From Clostridium_AD sp050717515 (GTDB taxonomy: Bacteria > Bacillota > Clostridia > Clostridiales > Clostridiaceae), in the NCBI RefSeq assembly GCF_050717515.1, contig NZ_JBOITL010000025.1, positions 1 through 64,000 on the forward strand: a stretch of 64,000 bases of DNA. The letters run 5' to 3'. Position 1 is the first letter of the stretch, and each line of letters begins with the position of its first letter. The position numbers were made by a program, and so were the translations under genes. Shown here piece after piece: positions 27,561-36,508 of this stretch. Under the pieces are notes generated by a model. That model did no database searches and was not told where the DNA came from. It saw only the letters and a list, made by a program, of their open reading frames with translations.

Positions 27561-28217
27561 ATGATGGCTTTAATGATAAATAAAATATTTGATATGGAAA
27601 AAGAAATAAGGGGTAAGAACGTTAACTTATCAGACCTTTCAAAAGAAAAAACAGCGCTAATTATAGTAGATATGGTAAATGGATTTGTACACCAAGGTGC
27701 ATTATCATCACAAAGAGTTACAGAGATAATAAGTAAATTAGTAACTATTAATGAAAGGACACTTGGGTATAAAAAAATATTTTTTTTAGATCAGCATGAT
27801 GAAAATTCAGTGGAGTTTAAAAATTATGCTAAACATTGTTTAAAAGATAATATAGAATCAGATCTTATTCCAGAGTTAAGAGGTCAGGATGTTACCTGTA
27901 ATAGCAACACTACAATGATATCTAAAAATAGTACTAATGGTTTTCATGCACCAGAATTTAAAGTATGGCTTGATGCGAACGAGGAGAGCATTGAAAACTA
28001 TATTATTGTAGGTTGTGAAGTAGATATTTGTGTAAGTCAGTTTGCTACAACACTAAAGACATACTTCAATCAAAAAAACCTATGCAGAAGAATAATAGTT
28101 CCTGTGGACTCCGTTGAAACCTTTGATTTTGGAATTCACGATGGAGATTTAATGAAAGTTATTTCACTATGGGAAATGCAATCAAATGGTATAGAAGTAG
28201 TAGATAGTATAATTTAA
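27561..28217 (+). CDS. pncA: Nicotinamidase (isochorismatase family)
   Basis: A 218-residue cysteine hydrolase. The catalytic Asp lies in ALIIVDMVNGFV, a Lys in the middle, and the nucleophile Cys in IVGCEVDICV. PncA converts nicotinamide to nicotinate, the substrate of the next gene product. The ATG at 27561 lies 8 bases after gggaggg. It is the second gene of the nrtR operon. Sequence between HQGALSS and GFHAPEF is longer and less conserved than in short PncA enzymes, so a related hydrolase activity is possible, but the context favours PncA. Confidence 0.86.
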   Translation: MMALMINKIFDMEKEIRGKNVNLSDLSKEKTALIIVDMVNGFVHQGALSSQRVTEIISKLVTINERTLGYKKIFFLDQHDENSVEFKNYAKHCLKDNIESDLIPELRGQDVTCNSNTTMISKNSTNGFHAPEFKVWLDANEESIENYIIVGCEVDICVSQFATTLKTYFNQKNLCRRIIVPVDSVETFDFGIHDGDLMKVISLWEMQSNGIEVVDSII

Positions 28218-28238
28218 AATTAAGAAGGAGCGATATAA

Positions 28239-29729
28239 ATGAGTAAATTATTAAACAAATTTAATCTTAAAGATGAAAGAAACCTTTCAATGTTAATGGA
28301 TTTTTATGAACTAACCATGTCAAATGGGTATTTTGTAAATGGGCTTTCAGATACTATTGTGTATTTTGATATGTTTTACAGAAAGAATCCAGATGGAGCA
28401 GGTTACTCAATAGTTGCAGGTCTTGAGCAACTTATTGATTTTATAAAGAAGTTGAAATTTACAGAAGATGATATTGATTATTTAAGAAGCAAAGGAATTC
28501 TATCAGAGGAATTTTTACAATATTTATTAAGCTTTAAATTTACAGGAGATGTTTATGCAATACCTGAGGGAACACCAGTATTTCCTAATGAAGCACTTGT
28601 TACGGTTAAATCAAAGGTAATTGATGCACAACTTATTGAAACAATGCTTTTATTAACAGTTAATCACCAAAGTTTAATTGTTACTAAGGCCAATAGAATT
28701 GTTAGGGCTGCAAAAGGTAGACCAGTTTTAGAACTGGGGGCAAGAAGAGCACATGGAGCTGACGGAGCTATAATGGGAGCAAGAGCTTCTTATATAGGGG
28801 GCGTAACTGGCACTGCCACTGTAATGGCGGAAACAATGTTTGGAGTTCCTGCAACTGGTACAATGGCTCATTCCTGGATACAATTATTTGGAGATGAATA
28901 TAAGGCATTTGAGACCTACGCAAAAACTTACCCAGATTCTTGCACATTGCTTGTTGATACTTATAACGTTTTAAATAGTGGTATTCCTAATGCTATTAAA
29001 GTTTCCAGGGATGTGCTAGAACCAATTGGAATGAGATTGAAAGCAATTAGGTTAGATAGTGGAGACCTTGCATACCTTTCTAAGAAAGTAAGAATTATGC
29101 TTGACGACGCAGGTCTTACAGACTGTAAGATAGTAGCTTCCAACAGTTTAGATGAATATATAATTACGGATTTATTAAATCAAGATGCTAAAATAGATAT
29201 ATTTGGTGTTGGTGAAAGAATGGTTACTGCTAAGTCAGAACCGGTATTTGGTGGAGTTTATAAATTAGTAGCTGTTGAAGAAAACGGAGAAATTTCACCA
29301 AGAATTAAATTAAGTGAAAACGAAGAGAAAATTATTAATCCAGGATACAAGATGATTTGGAGATTATATGATAAAAATACACATAAGGCAATTGCTGATG
29401 TTATCACATTGGCGGGCGAGGTTATAAATGAAGCAGTATCTTATACTATCTTTGACCCAGTTTCTATTTGGAAGAAGAAAAGAGTCACCAATTTTTATGC
29501 TAAAAAGCTTCAAGTTCCAGTTTTCATTAAGGGAGAATGTGTATATGAATTACCAACCATAGAAGAAATAAGAACTTACTGTAAAAACCAAGTAGATAGC
29601 ATATGGGAGGAAGTTAGGAGATTTTCTAATCCTCATAAATACTATGTGGATTTATCTCAGGAACTTTGGCTGGTTAAACAGGAATTAATTAAAAGGTATA
29701 AAAATTCAGAAGATAAAAATGAAGCATAG
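28239..29729 (+). CDS. pncB: Nicotinate phosphoribosyltransferase
   Basis: A 496-residue enzyme that joins nicotinate to PRPP to give nicotinate mononucleotide, the key step of NAD salvage. The N terminus (MLMDFYELTMSNGYF), the ELGARRAHGADGA segment and the IRLDSGDLAYL phosphate-binding motif are typical of the family. It is 21 bases after pncA, with an agaaggagc site. Confidence 0.95.
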   Translation: MSKLLNKFNLKDERNLSMLMDFYELTMSNGYFVNGLSDTIVYFDMFYRKNPDGAGYSIVAGLEQLIDFIKKLKFTEDDIDYLRSKGILSEEFLQYLLSFKFTGDVYAIPEGTPVFPNEALVTVKSKVIDAQLIETMLLLTVNHQSLIVTKANRIVRAAKGRPVLELGARRAHGADGAIMGARASYIGGVTGTATVMAETMFGVPATGTMAHSWIQLFGDEYKAFETYAKTYPDSCTLLVDTYNVLNSGIPNAIKVSRDVLEPIGMRLKAIRLDSGDLAYLSKKVRIMLDDAGLTDCKIVASNSLDEYIITDLLNQDAKIDIFGVGERMVTAKSEPVFGGVYKLVAVEENGEISPRIKLSENEEKIINPGYKMIWRLYDKNTHKAIADVITLAGEVINEAVSYTIFDPVSIWKKKRVTNFYAKKLQVPVFIKGECVYELPTIEEIRTYCKNQVDSIWEEVRRFSNPHKYYVDLSQELWLVKQELIKRYKNSEDKNEA

Positions 29730-29763
29730 TAAATAAAATAGTATTTAGGAAGGGAGTCTTGTT

Positions 29764-30780
29764 ATGTTAGGTTTTAGGTTTATTAAGTTTCAGCCAAGCG
29801 AATATGTCCTAAAGTATAAAAATGGTAAAGTAGTTAAAGAGGGCACAGGGATATATTTTAACTATTATGGTCCTACTACTTCTATTGTTGTAGTTCCAAT
29901 AGGAAGTAATGATGAGCCTTTTATGTTTGAAGGATTAACAGTGGATTATCAAACTGTTACAATACAAGGTCAAGTTACTTATAGAATAATTGATCAGAAA
30001 AAAGTATGCAATCTTTTGAATTATACTTTGGATACTAGTGGAAAAGGTTATGTTTCAGATGATCCAAAGAAGCTAACACAGAGGGTTATAAATATAGTTA
30101 AGGTTTCTACTAAAAAACACCTTGAAAGTTTACAACTTAGAGAAGCTATAAAATCTACGGAAAACATAGCACAAACTGTGATTACTGAAATAAAAGAAAT
30201 TGAAGAAATAAATTTACTTGGCATTGAGATTTTGGGGCTTTCTATCCTTAATATACAACCCAATAAAGAGACCTCAAGGGCCTTGGAAGCACAAGCTAGA
30301 GAGCAAATTTTAAAAATGGCAGATGAAGCAGTATACGAAAGACGCAATGCTTCAATAGAGCAGGAAAGAAAAGTAAAGGAAAATGAGCTTAATACTGAAA
30401 TAGCTATAGAAAATAAGAAAAGACAAATCAGAGAAACTCAACTTGAATCAGAAAAAGCTATAAAGCAAAAGGAAAACGAACTTAAGGATGAAAATATGAA
30501 CTTTGAGATTTCCCTTGAAGGAAAAAGAAAAGAGCTAATTGAGAAAGCAGTGGAGAATTCTAAAGTAGAGGCAGATGAAAAGGCTTATGAGTTATCCTCC
30601 ATAATGAGGGCTTTTGACAATATAAACCCAAATGTAATTCAAACACTAGCAAGTATGGGTATGAAGCCTAATAAGCTAATCGCAATTGCTTTCCAAGAGA
30701 TGGCAGCAAATGCAAGCAAAATTGGTCAATTAAATATTACACCTGATTTGCTTTCAGATATTATAAAAGGATCAAAATAA
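29764..30780 (+). CDS. SPFH/band 7 domain protein
   Basis: A 338-residue SPFH (stomatin/prohibitin/flotillin) protein. The band 7 domain runs over about residues 10-185. A long charged coiled coil follows (about 185-285, rich in E-K-R with EQERKVKENELNTEIAIENK). The end is a conserved tail (NPNVIQTLASMGMKPNKLIA). It has no clear membrane helix, so it is probably a peripheral or cytosolic scaffold. It sits 34 bases behind pncB with a ggaagggag site, so it belongs to the NAD operon. Its pairing with the next gene suggests a joint function in NAD or membrane homeostasis that I cannot name. Confidence 0.85.
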   Translation: MLGFRFIKFQPSEYVLKYKNGKVVKEGTGIYFNYYGPTTSIVVVPIGSNDEPFMFEGLTVDYQTVTIQGQVTYRIIDQKKVCNLLNYTLDTSGKGYVSDDPKKLTQRVINIVKVSTKKHLESLQLREAIKSTENIAQTVITEIKEIEEINLLGIEILGLSILNIQPNKETSRALEAQAREQILKMADEAVYERRNASIEQERKVKENELNTEIAIENKKRQIRETQLESEKAIKQKENELKDENMNFEISLEGKRKELIEKAVENSKVEADEKAYELSSIMRAFDNINPNVIQTLASMGMKPNKLIAIAFQEMAANASKIGQLNITPDLLSDIIKGSK

Positions 30781-30782
30781 TC

Positions 30783-31721
30783 ATGAATAGGTTAACCGAA
30801 AATAAAATTATAATTATAAAGAGAAGAACAAGGCTTGAGGAACTTATTGTACGGTACAATACTGTGGCGCAAGCTAAGTTTTATATCGAACATCTAGGAG
30901 CAGATTTTTCAGATTATATTTTAGAGGATGAAAACTATAAAAGAGTGGTAAAGCAGGCCTTTGAAACTCTTAGTAGCATTGGACGGGTACAACTTGTGGA
31001 TAGAGAATATGTGCCCAATTTTATCTTTGGAAGGGAAGATGTGGTAATAGTTATTGGACAAGATGGCCTTGTGGCAAATACACTTAAGTATCTTGAAAAT
31101 CAGTCATTAATTGGTGTAAATCCTGATCCTAAAAGATGGGAAGGTGTATTATTGCCTTTTCAGGTATCAGATTTAAAGCTTGTGATGCTTGATGTATTTA
31201 ATAAAAAAAGAAGTATAAAAGAAGTAACTATGGCTAAAGCTTCATTAAATGATGGGCAGGTTATATATGGAGTGAATGATTTGTTTATTGGACAAAAAAC
31301 TCATTCATCTGCAAGGTACCAGCTTCAGCAAGGCAGTAATAAAGAACAACAGTCTTCTAGCGGCATAATAATTTCTACAGGTCTAGGATCAACTGGGTGG
31401 TTAAAAAGTGTTCTTTCAGGTGCTTACAGTATAGTAAATAGTGTGTCCCAGAATAAAATTAATAACACAAGGTCAGAAAGAATAGATTGGAGCGAAGAAC
31501 ATTTGTATTATTCCGTAAGAGAGCCTTTCCCTAGCAGGAACTCTGAGGCAAATCTTGTCTTCGGTAAAATATCAAAATATGTACCTCTTAAAATTCTTTC
31601 TTCAATGCCAGAAAATGGAGTAATTTTTAGTGATGGTGTTGAAAATGATTTTTTAGAGTTTAATTCGGGAATACAAGCTACTGTTACTGTGGCTGAGAAG
31701 AAGGGACACTTAGTTATTTAG
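30783..31721 (+). CDS. Divergent NAD-kinase-like protein
   Basis: A 312-residue protein with the NAD/diacylglycerol kinase fold. VVIVIGQDGLVANTLKYL replaces the usual GGDGT motif with GQDGL. Asn-rich GVNPDP follows, and the STGLGSTGW segment aligns with the PTGSTA motif. About 60 extra N-terminal residues and an insertion near residues 195-230 distinguish it from normal NadK. It begins 2 bases after the SPFH gene, so the two are coupled. It could phosphorylate NAD with relaxed motifs, or bind NAD without catalysis. The last gene of the nrtR operon. Confidence 0.75.
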   Translation: MNRLTENKIIIIKRRTRLEELIVRYNTVAQAKFYIEHLGADFSDYILEDENYKRVVKQAFETLSSIGRVQLVDREYVPNFIFGREDVVIVIGQDGLVANTLKYLENQSLIGVNPDPKRWEGVLLPFQVSDLKLVMLDVFNKKRSIKEVTMAKASLNDGQVIYGVNDLFIGQKTHSSARYQLQQGSNKEQQSSSGIIISTGLGSTGWLKSVLSGAYSIVNSVSQNKINNTRSERIDWSEEHLYYSVREPFPSRNSEANLVFGKISKYVPLKILSSMPENGVIFSDGVENDFLEFNSGIQATVTVAEKKGHLVI

Positions 31722-31746
31722 TTGAGGTATATAATTAAATTGATTA

Positions 31747-31787
31747 TTGACTTGGTATAAATCAGAGTGTATTATTTTTGTAGTACA
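31747..31787 (+). promoter_or_regulatory. Promoter and GntR operator of the YtrA-type operon
   Basis: TTGACT (31747-31752), 17 bases, TATTAT (31770-31775). The 22-base element at 31766-31787 covers the -10 box. It contains the imperfect inverted repeat tgtatta-N6-tagtaca and matches the element at 33783-33804 at 18 of 22 positions. Confidence 0.65.
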
Positions 31788-31812
31788 ATTTATGGGTTTG
31801 GAGTTGAATTAA

Positions 31813-32181
31813 TTGAAAATAGAATTTGATGAGTTTACACCTATTTTCTTTCAGGTTATTAGTTTTATTAAAATTCAGATCATTACTGGAGTTATGAAAT
31901 CTGGTACGAAAATACCTTCTGTAAGAGAGCTTGCAAAGAAGTTTGAGATTAACCCTAACACAGTTCAAAAATCTTATCAGGAGCTTGAGAGGGTAGGACT
32001 TCTAAGAAGTGAAAGAGGCTCGGGTAATTATATCACAGAGGATTTGAATATCATTACTAAGGCTAAGAATGAAATGGCTAATGAGGCTGCCACTAATTAT
32101 ATTGAAAAAATGAACAGTTATGGATATAGCCCTGAAGAAATAATAGATATAATTAATAAGTATCTTGGGGGGTGTGAGTAA
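31813..32181 (+). CDS. GntR-family transcriptional regulator, YtrA subfamily
   Basis: A 122-residue repressor. The winged helix-turn-helix (about 10-75) contains KIPSVRELAKKFEINPNTVQKS and ELERVGLL. A short helical dimerisation tail follows, as in YtrA, where such proteins control ABC transporters for cell-wall stress or antibiotics. The start is TTG at 31813 after tggag. The stop overlaps the start of the ABC ATPase gene. The shared 22-base element suggests it regulates its own operon and the ABC pair at 33.9-36.4 kb. Confidence 0.88.
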   Translation: MKIEFDEFTPIFFQVISFIKIQIITGVMKSGTKIPSVRELAKKFEINPNTVQKSYQELERVGLLRSERGSGNYITEDLNIITKAKNEMANEAATNYIEKMNSYGYSPEEIIDIINKYLGGCE

Positions 32182-32891
32182 TGGGAGAAATATTGAGTGT
32201 TAATGGACTATCAAAAAAACATTTTAATAAAAAGATTCTTGATAATGTTGAGTTCAATTTAGGAATAGGGCGTATAATGGGGATTTTTGGCCCTAATTCT
32301 AGTGGCAAATCAACCTTGCTTAAAATTATTGCTGGAATAACAAGCTATAATTCAGGTGAAGTACTGATTGGTGGAAAAGCAGTAGGATTTGATACAAAAT
32401 CCTATGTTGCGTATCTTCCTGAAATAGGGTGTTTTGAAAAATGGATGAGTATAAAGGATTGTATAAGGCTATATTCATCATTTTATAAGGATTTTGATAG
32501 GGAAAAGGCTGAAAAAATGGTGAGTACTTATGGAATGACTACTAAGGACAGAATATCATCCCTTTCTAAGGGAAAGCAGGAGATTTTGAATGTTATTATT
32601 ACATTTTCTCGAGATGCAAAGCTTTATTTACTGGATGAACCTTTAGCATCCATTGACCCAATGGCCAGGGAAAAGATCATAGAAATGTTTTTGGATAATT
32701 TTCATGAGGAGTGTTCTATAATTATGGTAACTCACCTCATAAAAGATGTTGGTAAAATATTTGATGATATTATTTTCATGGACAAAGGTAGTATAAAATT
32801 ATTGGGAAATGTGGAAGAGTTAAAAATGAATACAGGGAAATCAGTTGAAGAAGCTTTTAAGGAGATGTTCGTAAATGCGTACATTAGTTAA
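32181..32891 (+). CDS. ABC transporter ATPase (YtrB/EcsA-like)
   Basis: A 236-residue ATPase with Walker A (GPNSSGKST), signature (LSKGKQEILNVI, a relaxed LSGGQ) and Walker B (LYLLDEPLASIDP). The ATG overlaps the stop of the GntR gene. It pairs with the small membrane protein that follows. The substrate may be an antibiotic or a membrane component. Confidence 0.9.
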   Translation: MGEILSVNGLSKKHFNKKILDNVEFNLGIGRIMGIFGPNSSGKSTLLKIIAGITSYNSGEVLIGGKAVGFDTKSYVAYLPEIGCFEKWMSIKDCIRLYSSFYKDFDREKAEKMVSTYGMTTKDRISSLSKGKQEILNVIITFSRDAKLYLLDEPLASIDPMAREKIIEMFLDNFHEECSIIMVTHLIKDVGKIFDDIIFMDKGSIKLLGNVEELKMNTGKSVEEAFKEMFVNAYIS

Positions 32892-33639
32892 ATATCAGAT
32901 TTCAAAAAGAATTAAATTTTCTGTGGGAATTATTATAGGACTAATTTTAATTAATACATTTTTTACTGGAATAATTGAGATAGGTACAAATAATAGTAAG
33001 AATCCATATGAAGGATATGATATTGCATTTGGAATTTCACTGGCGGTTATAATTCTATTACATATTATATCTATGAAAAATGAATTTTATAATGATAGAG
33101 GTAAACTGCTGTTTTCTTTTCCAGTAAGGGGATATTCTATAGTATTATCAAGGCTTGTAATATTACTGATAGATGTGGTTTTAGCTGCGTTTCTAAATTT
33201 ATTTGTAAGCTTTTTAGTAAGGCTTGTAGTTATACAGAATTTTAAAGTTCCTATAAAATTCTTAAAGGAAACATTAGGCGTTATTTCTAGTAGTTCAATA
33301 TTAGTTATTGCTATTATAGTAATGATGTTTTTATTTGTGTACTTTGCCATTGCTTTAAGCGAAACATTATTTTATCAAAATGGTATAGCAGGATTAATAT
33401 CTACTATTGTGATGTTTGTGCTTTATGGATTCGTAGTTACTTCTATTTCCTATTTATTAAATTTGTTTATTACTTTAAAATTGCCAACGGGAATCCCAAA
33501 TCAAGGGGAAGTTATGTTTATTATACCTGTAGTTGAAAATTCATATTATAATATTACAAATATATTTCTGGTAATTGTTTTTATGATTGCTAGCTTCATT
33601 GGTTGTTCAAAAATTATAGATAAACATTTAAATTTATAA
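32875..33639 (+). CDS. ABC transporter membrane subunit
   Basis: A 254-residue protein with six hydrophobic segments typical of ABC-2-type permeases. It overlaps the ATPase gene by 17 bases, so the two proteins form the transporter. It starts with MRTLVKYQISKRI, a common amphipathic lead. A terminator follows. Confidence 0.87.
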   Translation: MRTLVKYQISKRIKFSVGIIIGLILINTFFTGIIEIGTNNSKNPYEGYDIAFGISLAVIILLHIISMKNEFYNDRGKLLFSFPVRGYSIVLSRLVILLIDVVLAAFLNLFVSFLVRLVVIQNFKVPIKFLKETLGVISSSSILVIAIIVMMFLFVYFAIALSETLFYQNGIAGLISTIVMFVLYGFVVTSISYLLNLFITLKLPTGIPNQGEVMFIIPVVENSYYNITNIFLVIVFMIASFIGCSKIIDKHLNL

Positions 33640-33677
33640 TTAAGCATATTTATAAAAATGTTCATATTAACAGTGAA

Positions 33678-33713
33678 AAAAAACACATTAAGATTTTACT
33701 TAATGTGTTTTTT
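33678..33713. terminator. Terminator of the GntR-ABC operon
   Basis: A 15-bp stem (aaaaaacacattaag / cttaatgtgtttttt) with a 6-base loop and T-runs on both strands. Confidence 0.85.
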
Positions 33714-33763
33714 ACGTATAAAGAAATAAAGAGGAAAAGGTTACTATATTTGTAAAAGAACTC

Positions 33764-33804
33764 TTGACTAATAAAAAAACAAAGTGTATTGTTGTAATAG
33801 TACA
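33764..33804 (+). promoter_or_regulatory. Promoter and GntR operator of the second ABC pair
   Basis: TTGACT (33764-33769), 17 bases, TATTGT (33787-33792). The 22-base element at 33783-33804 overlaps the -10 and matches the one before the GntR gene. It again has tgta ... tagtaca. Confidence 0.65.
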
Positions 33805-33893
33805 AAGTGTATTAATGATACGATACAATGTCTGATTTAAAGCTGAAACAATTGAAATTAGAAATTGATGAGCCAATTTGGGAGGGGTGTAAT

Positions 33894-34775
33894 ATGGAAC
33901 TTAAAATTAAAAATTTATCAAAAAAGTATAATAATAATGTTTGGGCTTTAAAGGATTTAAATCTTGAATTGAAATCAGGGGTTTGTGGACTACTTGGTCC
34001 TAATGGAGCAGGAAAATCAACTATGATGAGGATAATTTCCACTATTACAAAAGCAACAGAGGGTGAAATATTATGGAATGGTAAAGATATTGGGAAAGAA
34101 CCTAATGCAATAAGGAAAGTTCTTGGATATCTACCTCAAGATTTTGGTGTATATCCGAATCTTAATGCAGTGGAGTTTCTAGAGTATATGGCAGGTATAA
34201 AAGGAATCAATGGAAGGGATACAAAAAAAAGAATCGAGGAGCTGCTTGATCTTGTAAACCTAAGAGATGCTAAAAAGAGGGCTCTATCAGGTTATTCAGG
34301 AGGTATGAAACAGAGAGTTGGAATTGCACAGGCACTTTTAAATGATCCTGAAATTCTTATAGTAGATGAACCAACCGTAGGGCTCGATCCTGAGGAAAGA
34401 GTAAGATTTAGAAATCTTATAAGTGATCTTTCCATTAATAGAATAGTAATATTTTCCACGCACATAGTATCCGATATAGAAGCCACAGCTGCCAGCATTG
34501 CAATAATCTCCAAGGGACAGCTACTAACTCATTCAACACCAGAGGGGCTTTTAAATGAAGTGGAAGGAAAGGTATGGGAGTGGGTGGTTCCTGAAAATGA
34601 ACTGGAAATAGTAAGAAATAATTGGATTATCAGCGGTACAATAAGAAGAAATGATGGAGTGCATATTAGAGTTGTATCACCTAAAGCCCCTAAAGAGGGC
34701 CTTCTTAGTATTGCTCCAAACCTTGAAGACGCTTACTTATACTTTATATCAAATAATAAAGGAGAGATAAGGTAA
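33894..34775 (+). CDS. ABC transporter ATPase
   Basis: A 293-residue ATPase with Walker A (GPNGAGKST), signature (YSGGMKQRVGIAQALL) and Walker B (ILIVDEPTVGLDP). The C-terminal 70 residues (WEWVVPENELEIVRNN) are a domain found in ABC-2 exporters of the NatA/CcmA type. The ATG at 33894 follows gggaggggtg. The frame extends 22 codons upstream without a site. It overlaps the permease start by one base. Confidence 0.9.
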   Translation: MELKIKNLSKKYNNNVWALKDLNLELKSGVCGLLGPNGAGKSTMMRIISTITKATEGEILWNGKDIGKEPNAIRKVLGYLPQDFGVYPNLNAVEFLEYMAGIKGINGRDTKKRIEELLDLVNLRDAKKRALSGYSGGMKQRVGIAQALLNDPEILIVDEPTVGLDPEERVRFRNLISDLSINRIVIFSTHIVSDIEATAASIAIISKGQLLTHSTPEGLLNEVEGKVWEWVVPENELEIVRNNWIISGTIRRNDGVHIRVVSPKAPKEGLLSIAPNLEDAYLYFISNNKGEIR

Positions 34776-36379
34776 TGAAAAAACTTATTGTCCTATATAG
34801 TATATGTAAAGCAGATTTTTTAGAACGTACAAGAAGATATAGCTTCCTTATAACTATGTTTATAACAGTGTATGTGGCATTTTATGTGATACCTACACCT
34901 GATAAGTATGGAAAGACTTTAACCTTACACCTAGGAGTTTATAGAGGTATTTACAATTCAGCATGGATTGGGATTTGTGAAACCCTTGTTGCAGTGACAT
35001 TTCTTTCGCTTTTTGGCTTTTATATTGTTAAGGGCACTATTGAAAGAGATAAGGCTACAGGAGTTGGGCAAATTATTGCAACTACGCCTATAAGTAAATT
35101 TGATTATATGTTTGGGAAATTTTTAAGTAATTTTATATTTCTTTCATTTATGGCCTTTATTATAGGTATAGTGGCACTCATAATGCAATTTATTCGTGCT
35201 GAAGATATGAAAATTAACTTATGGAATTTATATTCACCATTTCTTATGATTGTGCTTCCTATGATGGCACTAGTGGCTGCACTGGCACTTTTATTTGAAA
35301 ATATTAAGTTTCTTAGAGGAGGTTTTGGGAATATAGTATACTTCTTTCTGTGGACTGGCTTTATTGTAACTTCAATTGCTGTCAAGGGGAAAAGCAATGT
35401 TTTTATTGGAGCTTTTAGTGATATATGTGGAGTAAATATAGCTGGAAGTAGTTTTAAGAAAGCACTTAGTGGGTTTTCAGATTATAATGGTGATTTAGTT
35501 ATAGGAACGTCTCCAGAGCTTGCAAATAAAGCGTTAAAGGTTTTTCATTATAATGGTATTAACTGGACTAGTGAATATATCATAGAAAAGATCATCTTAA
35601 TTCTTTTCGCAGTAATATTAGTTTTTGTGGCTTCTTTATTATTCAAAAGATTTGATTCATATGTAGAGAAGGTTACTAAAATTAAAAAAGCATCAAGGAC
35701 TGAAAAGGAGAAAGGGTATGATAAAAAATCATTTATCGCTATACCAGCATCAAAACTCACAAGACCAAATCATAAATATAGCTTTATTAATGTGCTGAAA
35801 AATGAGCTTAAGCTTATGTTAAAGGGTATAAAATGGTGGGGGTATATAGTAGTTTTAGGAGTGATTATTGCATCAGTAGCAAGTAGAGGAAATGATGCAA
35901 ATAAAATAATTTTATCAATCTCAATGATATTGCCAATATTAATCTGGTCTAAAATGGGGACCATGGAAAATAGATTTGGCACAAATCAATTAGTATTTAC
36001 CTGTGAGAATATTATAAAAGCTCAGTTCTTAGCGGTATATTTATCAGGGGTAGTTGTAGCAGTCTTGATAAATTCAGGCTTTTTTATTAAATTTGTAGTC
36101 ACTGGAAATTTTTCAGGAGTATTATGCTTAATATCTGCTTGTGTATTTGTACCAGCTATGGCCTTTGCACTTGGTAGTGTAACAGGTGGAAGTAAGATTT
36201 TTGAGGTGATATATCTTTTAATGTGGTATATGGAACCTTTAAATGATATGCCATATCTTGATTATATAGGTGTTACTAAATATGCTGTTAACCTTGGAAT
36301 TCCATATGTTTATGGGGCAGTAGGAATTTTACTACTTGGAGTTGCTTTAATTGCTAGGAAAAGAAGGATGGTAATATAA
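34775..36379 (+). CDS. ABC-2 type permease, large
   Basis: A 534-residue membrane protein with two halves of about six membrane helices each, joined by a loop at about residues 290-360. It is an unusually large single-chain permease. It overlaps the ATPase gene and likely forms an exporter with it. The last residues end in RKRRMVI and the same frame continues into the gene fragment at 36380 after the stop. Confidence 0.88.
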   Translation: MKKLIVLYSICKADFLERTRRYSFLITMFITVYVAFYVIPTPDKYGKTLTLHLGVYRGIYNSAWIGICETLVAVTFLSLFGFYIVKGTIERDKATGVGQIIATTPISKFDYMFGKFLSNFIFLSFMAFIIGIVALIMQFIRAEDMKINLWNLYSPFLMIVLPMMALVAALALLFENIKFLRGGFGNIVYFFLWTGFIVTSIAVKGKSNVFIGAFSDICGVNIAGSSFKKALSGFSDYNGDLVIGTSPELANKALKVFHYNGINWTSEYIIEKIILILFAVILVFVASLLFKRFDSYVEKVTKIKKASRTEKEKGYDKKSFIAIPASKLTRPNHKYSFINVLKNELKLMLKGIKWWGYIVVLGVIIASVASRGNDANKIILSISMILPILIWSKMGTMENRFGTNQLVFTCENIIKAQFLAVYLSGVVVAVLINSGFFIKFVVTGNFSGVLCLISACVFVPAMAFALGSVTGGSKIFEVIYLLMWYMEPLNDMPYLDYIGVTKYAVNLGIPYVYGAVGILLLGVALIARKRRMVI

Positions 36380-36508
36380 ATAGCCTATGCCGGTTTTGTG
36401 GACATATTTTCTCAAGATGGAAAATCAATATATTACTCACTAAATATAAAAGAAATAGAGCAGTCATTTAAAATGATTTTGAATTATATAAAAGAGGGGG
36501 AGGTTTAA
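36380..36508 (+). pseudogene. C-terminal fragment of an ArsR-type regulator
   Basis: In frame after the permease stop, codons read IAYAGFVDIFSQDGKSIYYS and then LNIKEIEQSF, and stop directly before the next ATG. The pattern A-G-F-V-D ... D-G-K-x-I-Y-Y-S-L-N is the wing and last helix of ArsR/SmtB-type winged helices. The DNA-reading helix and start are missing. A stray deletion product between two genes. Confidence 0.55.
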
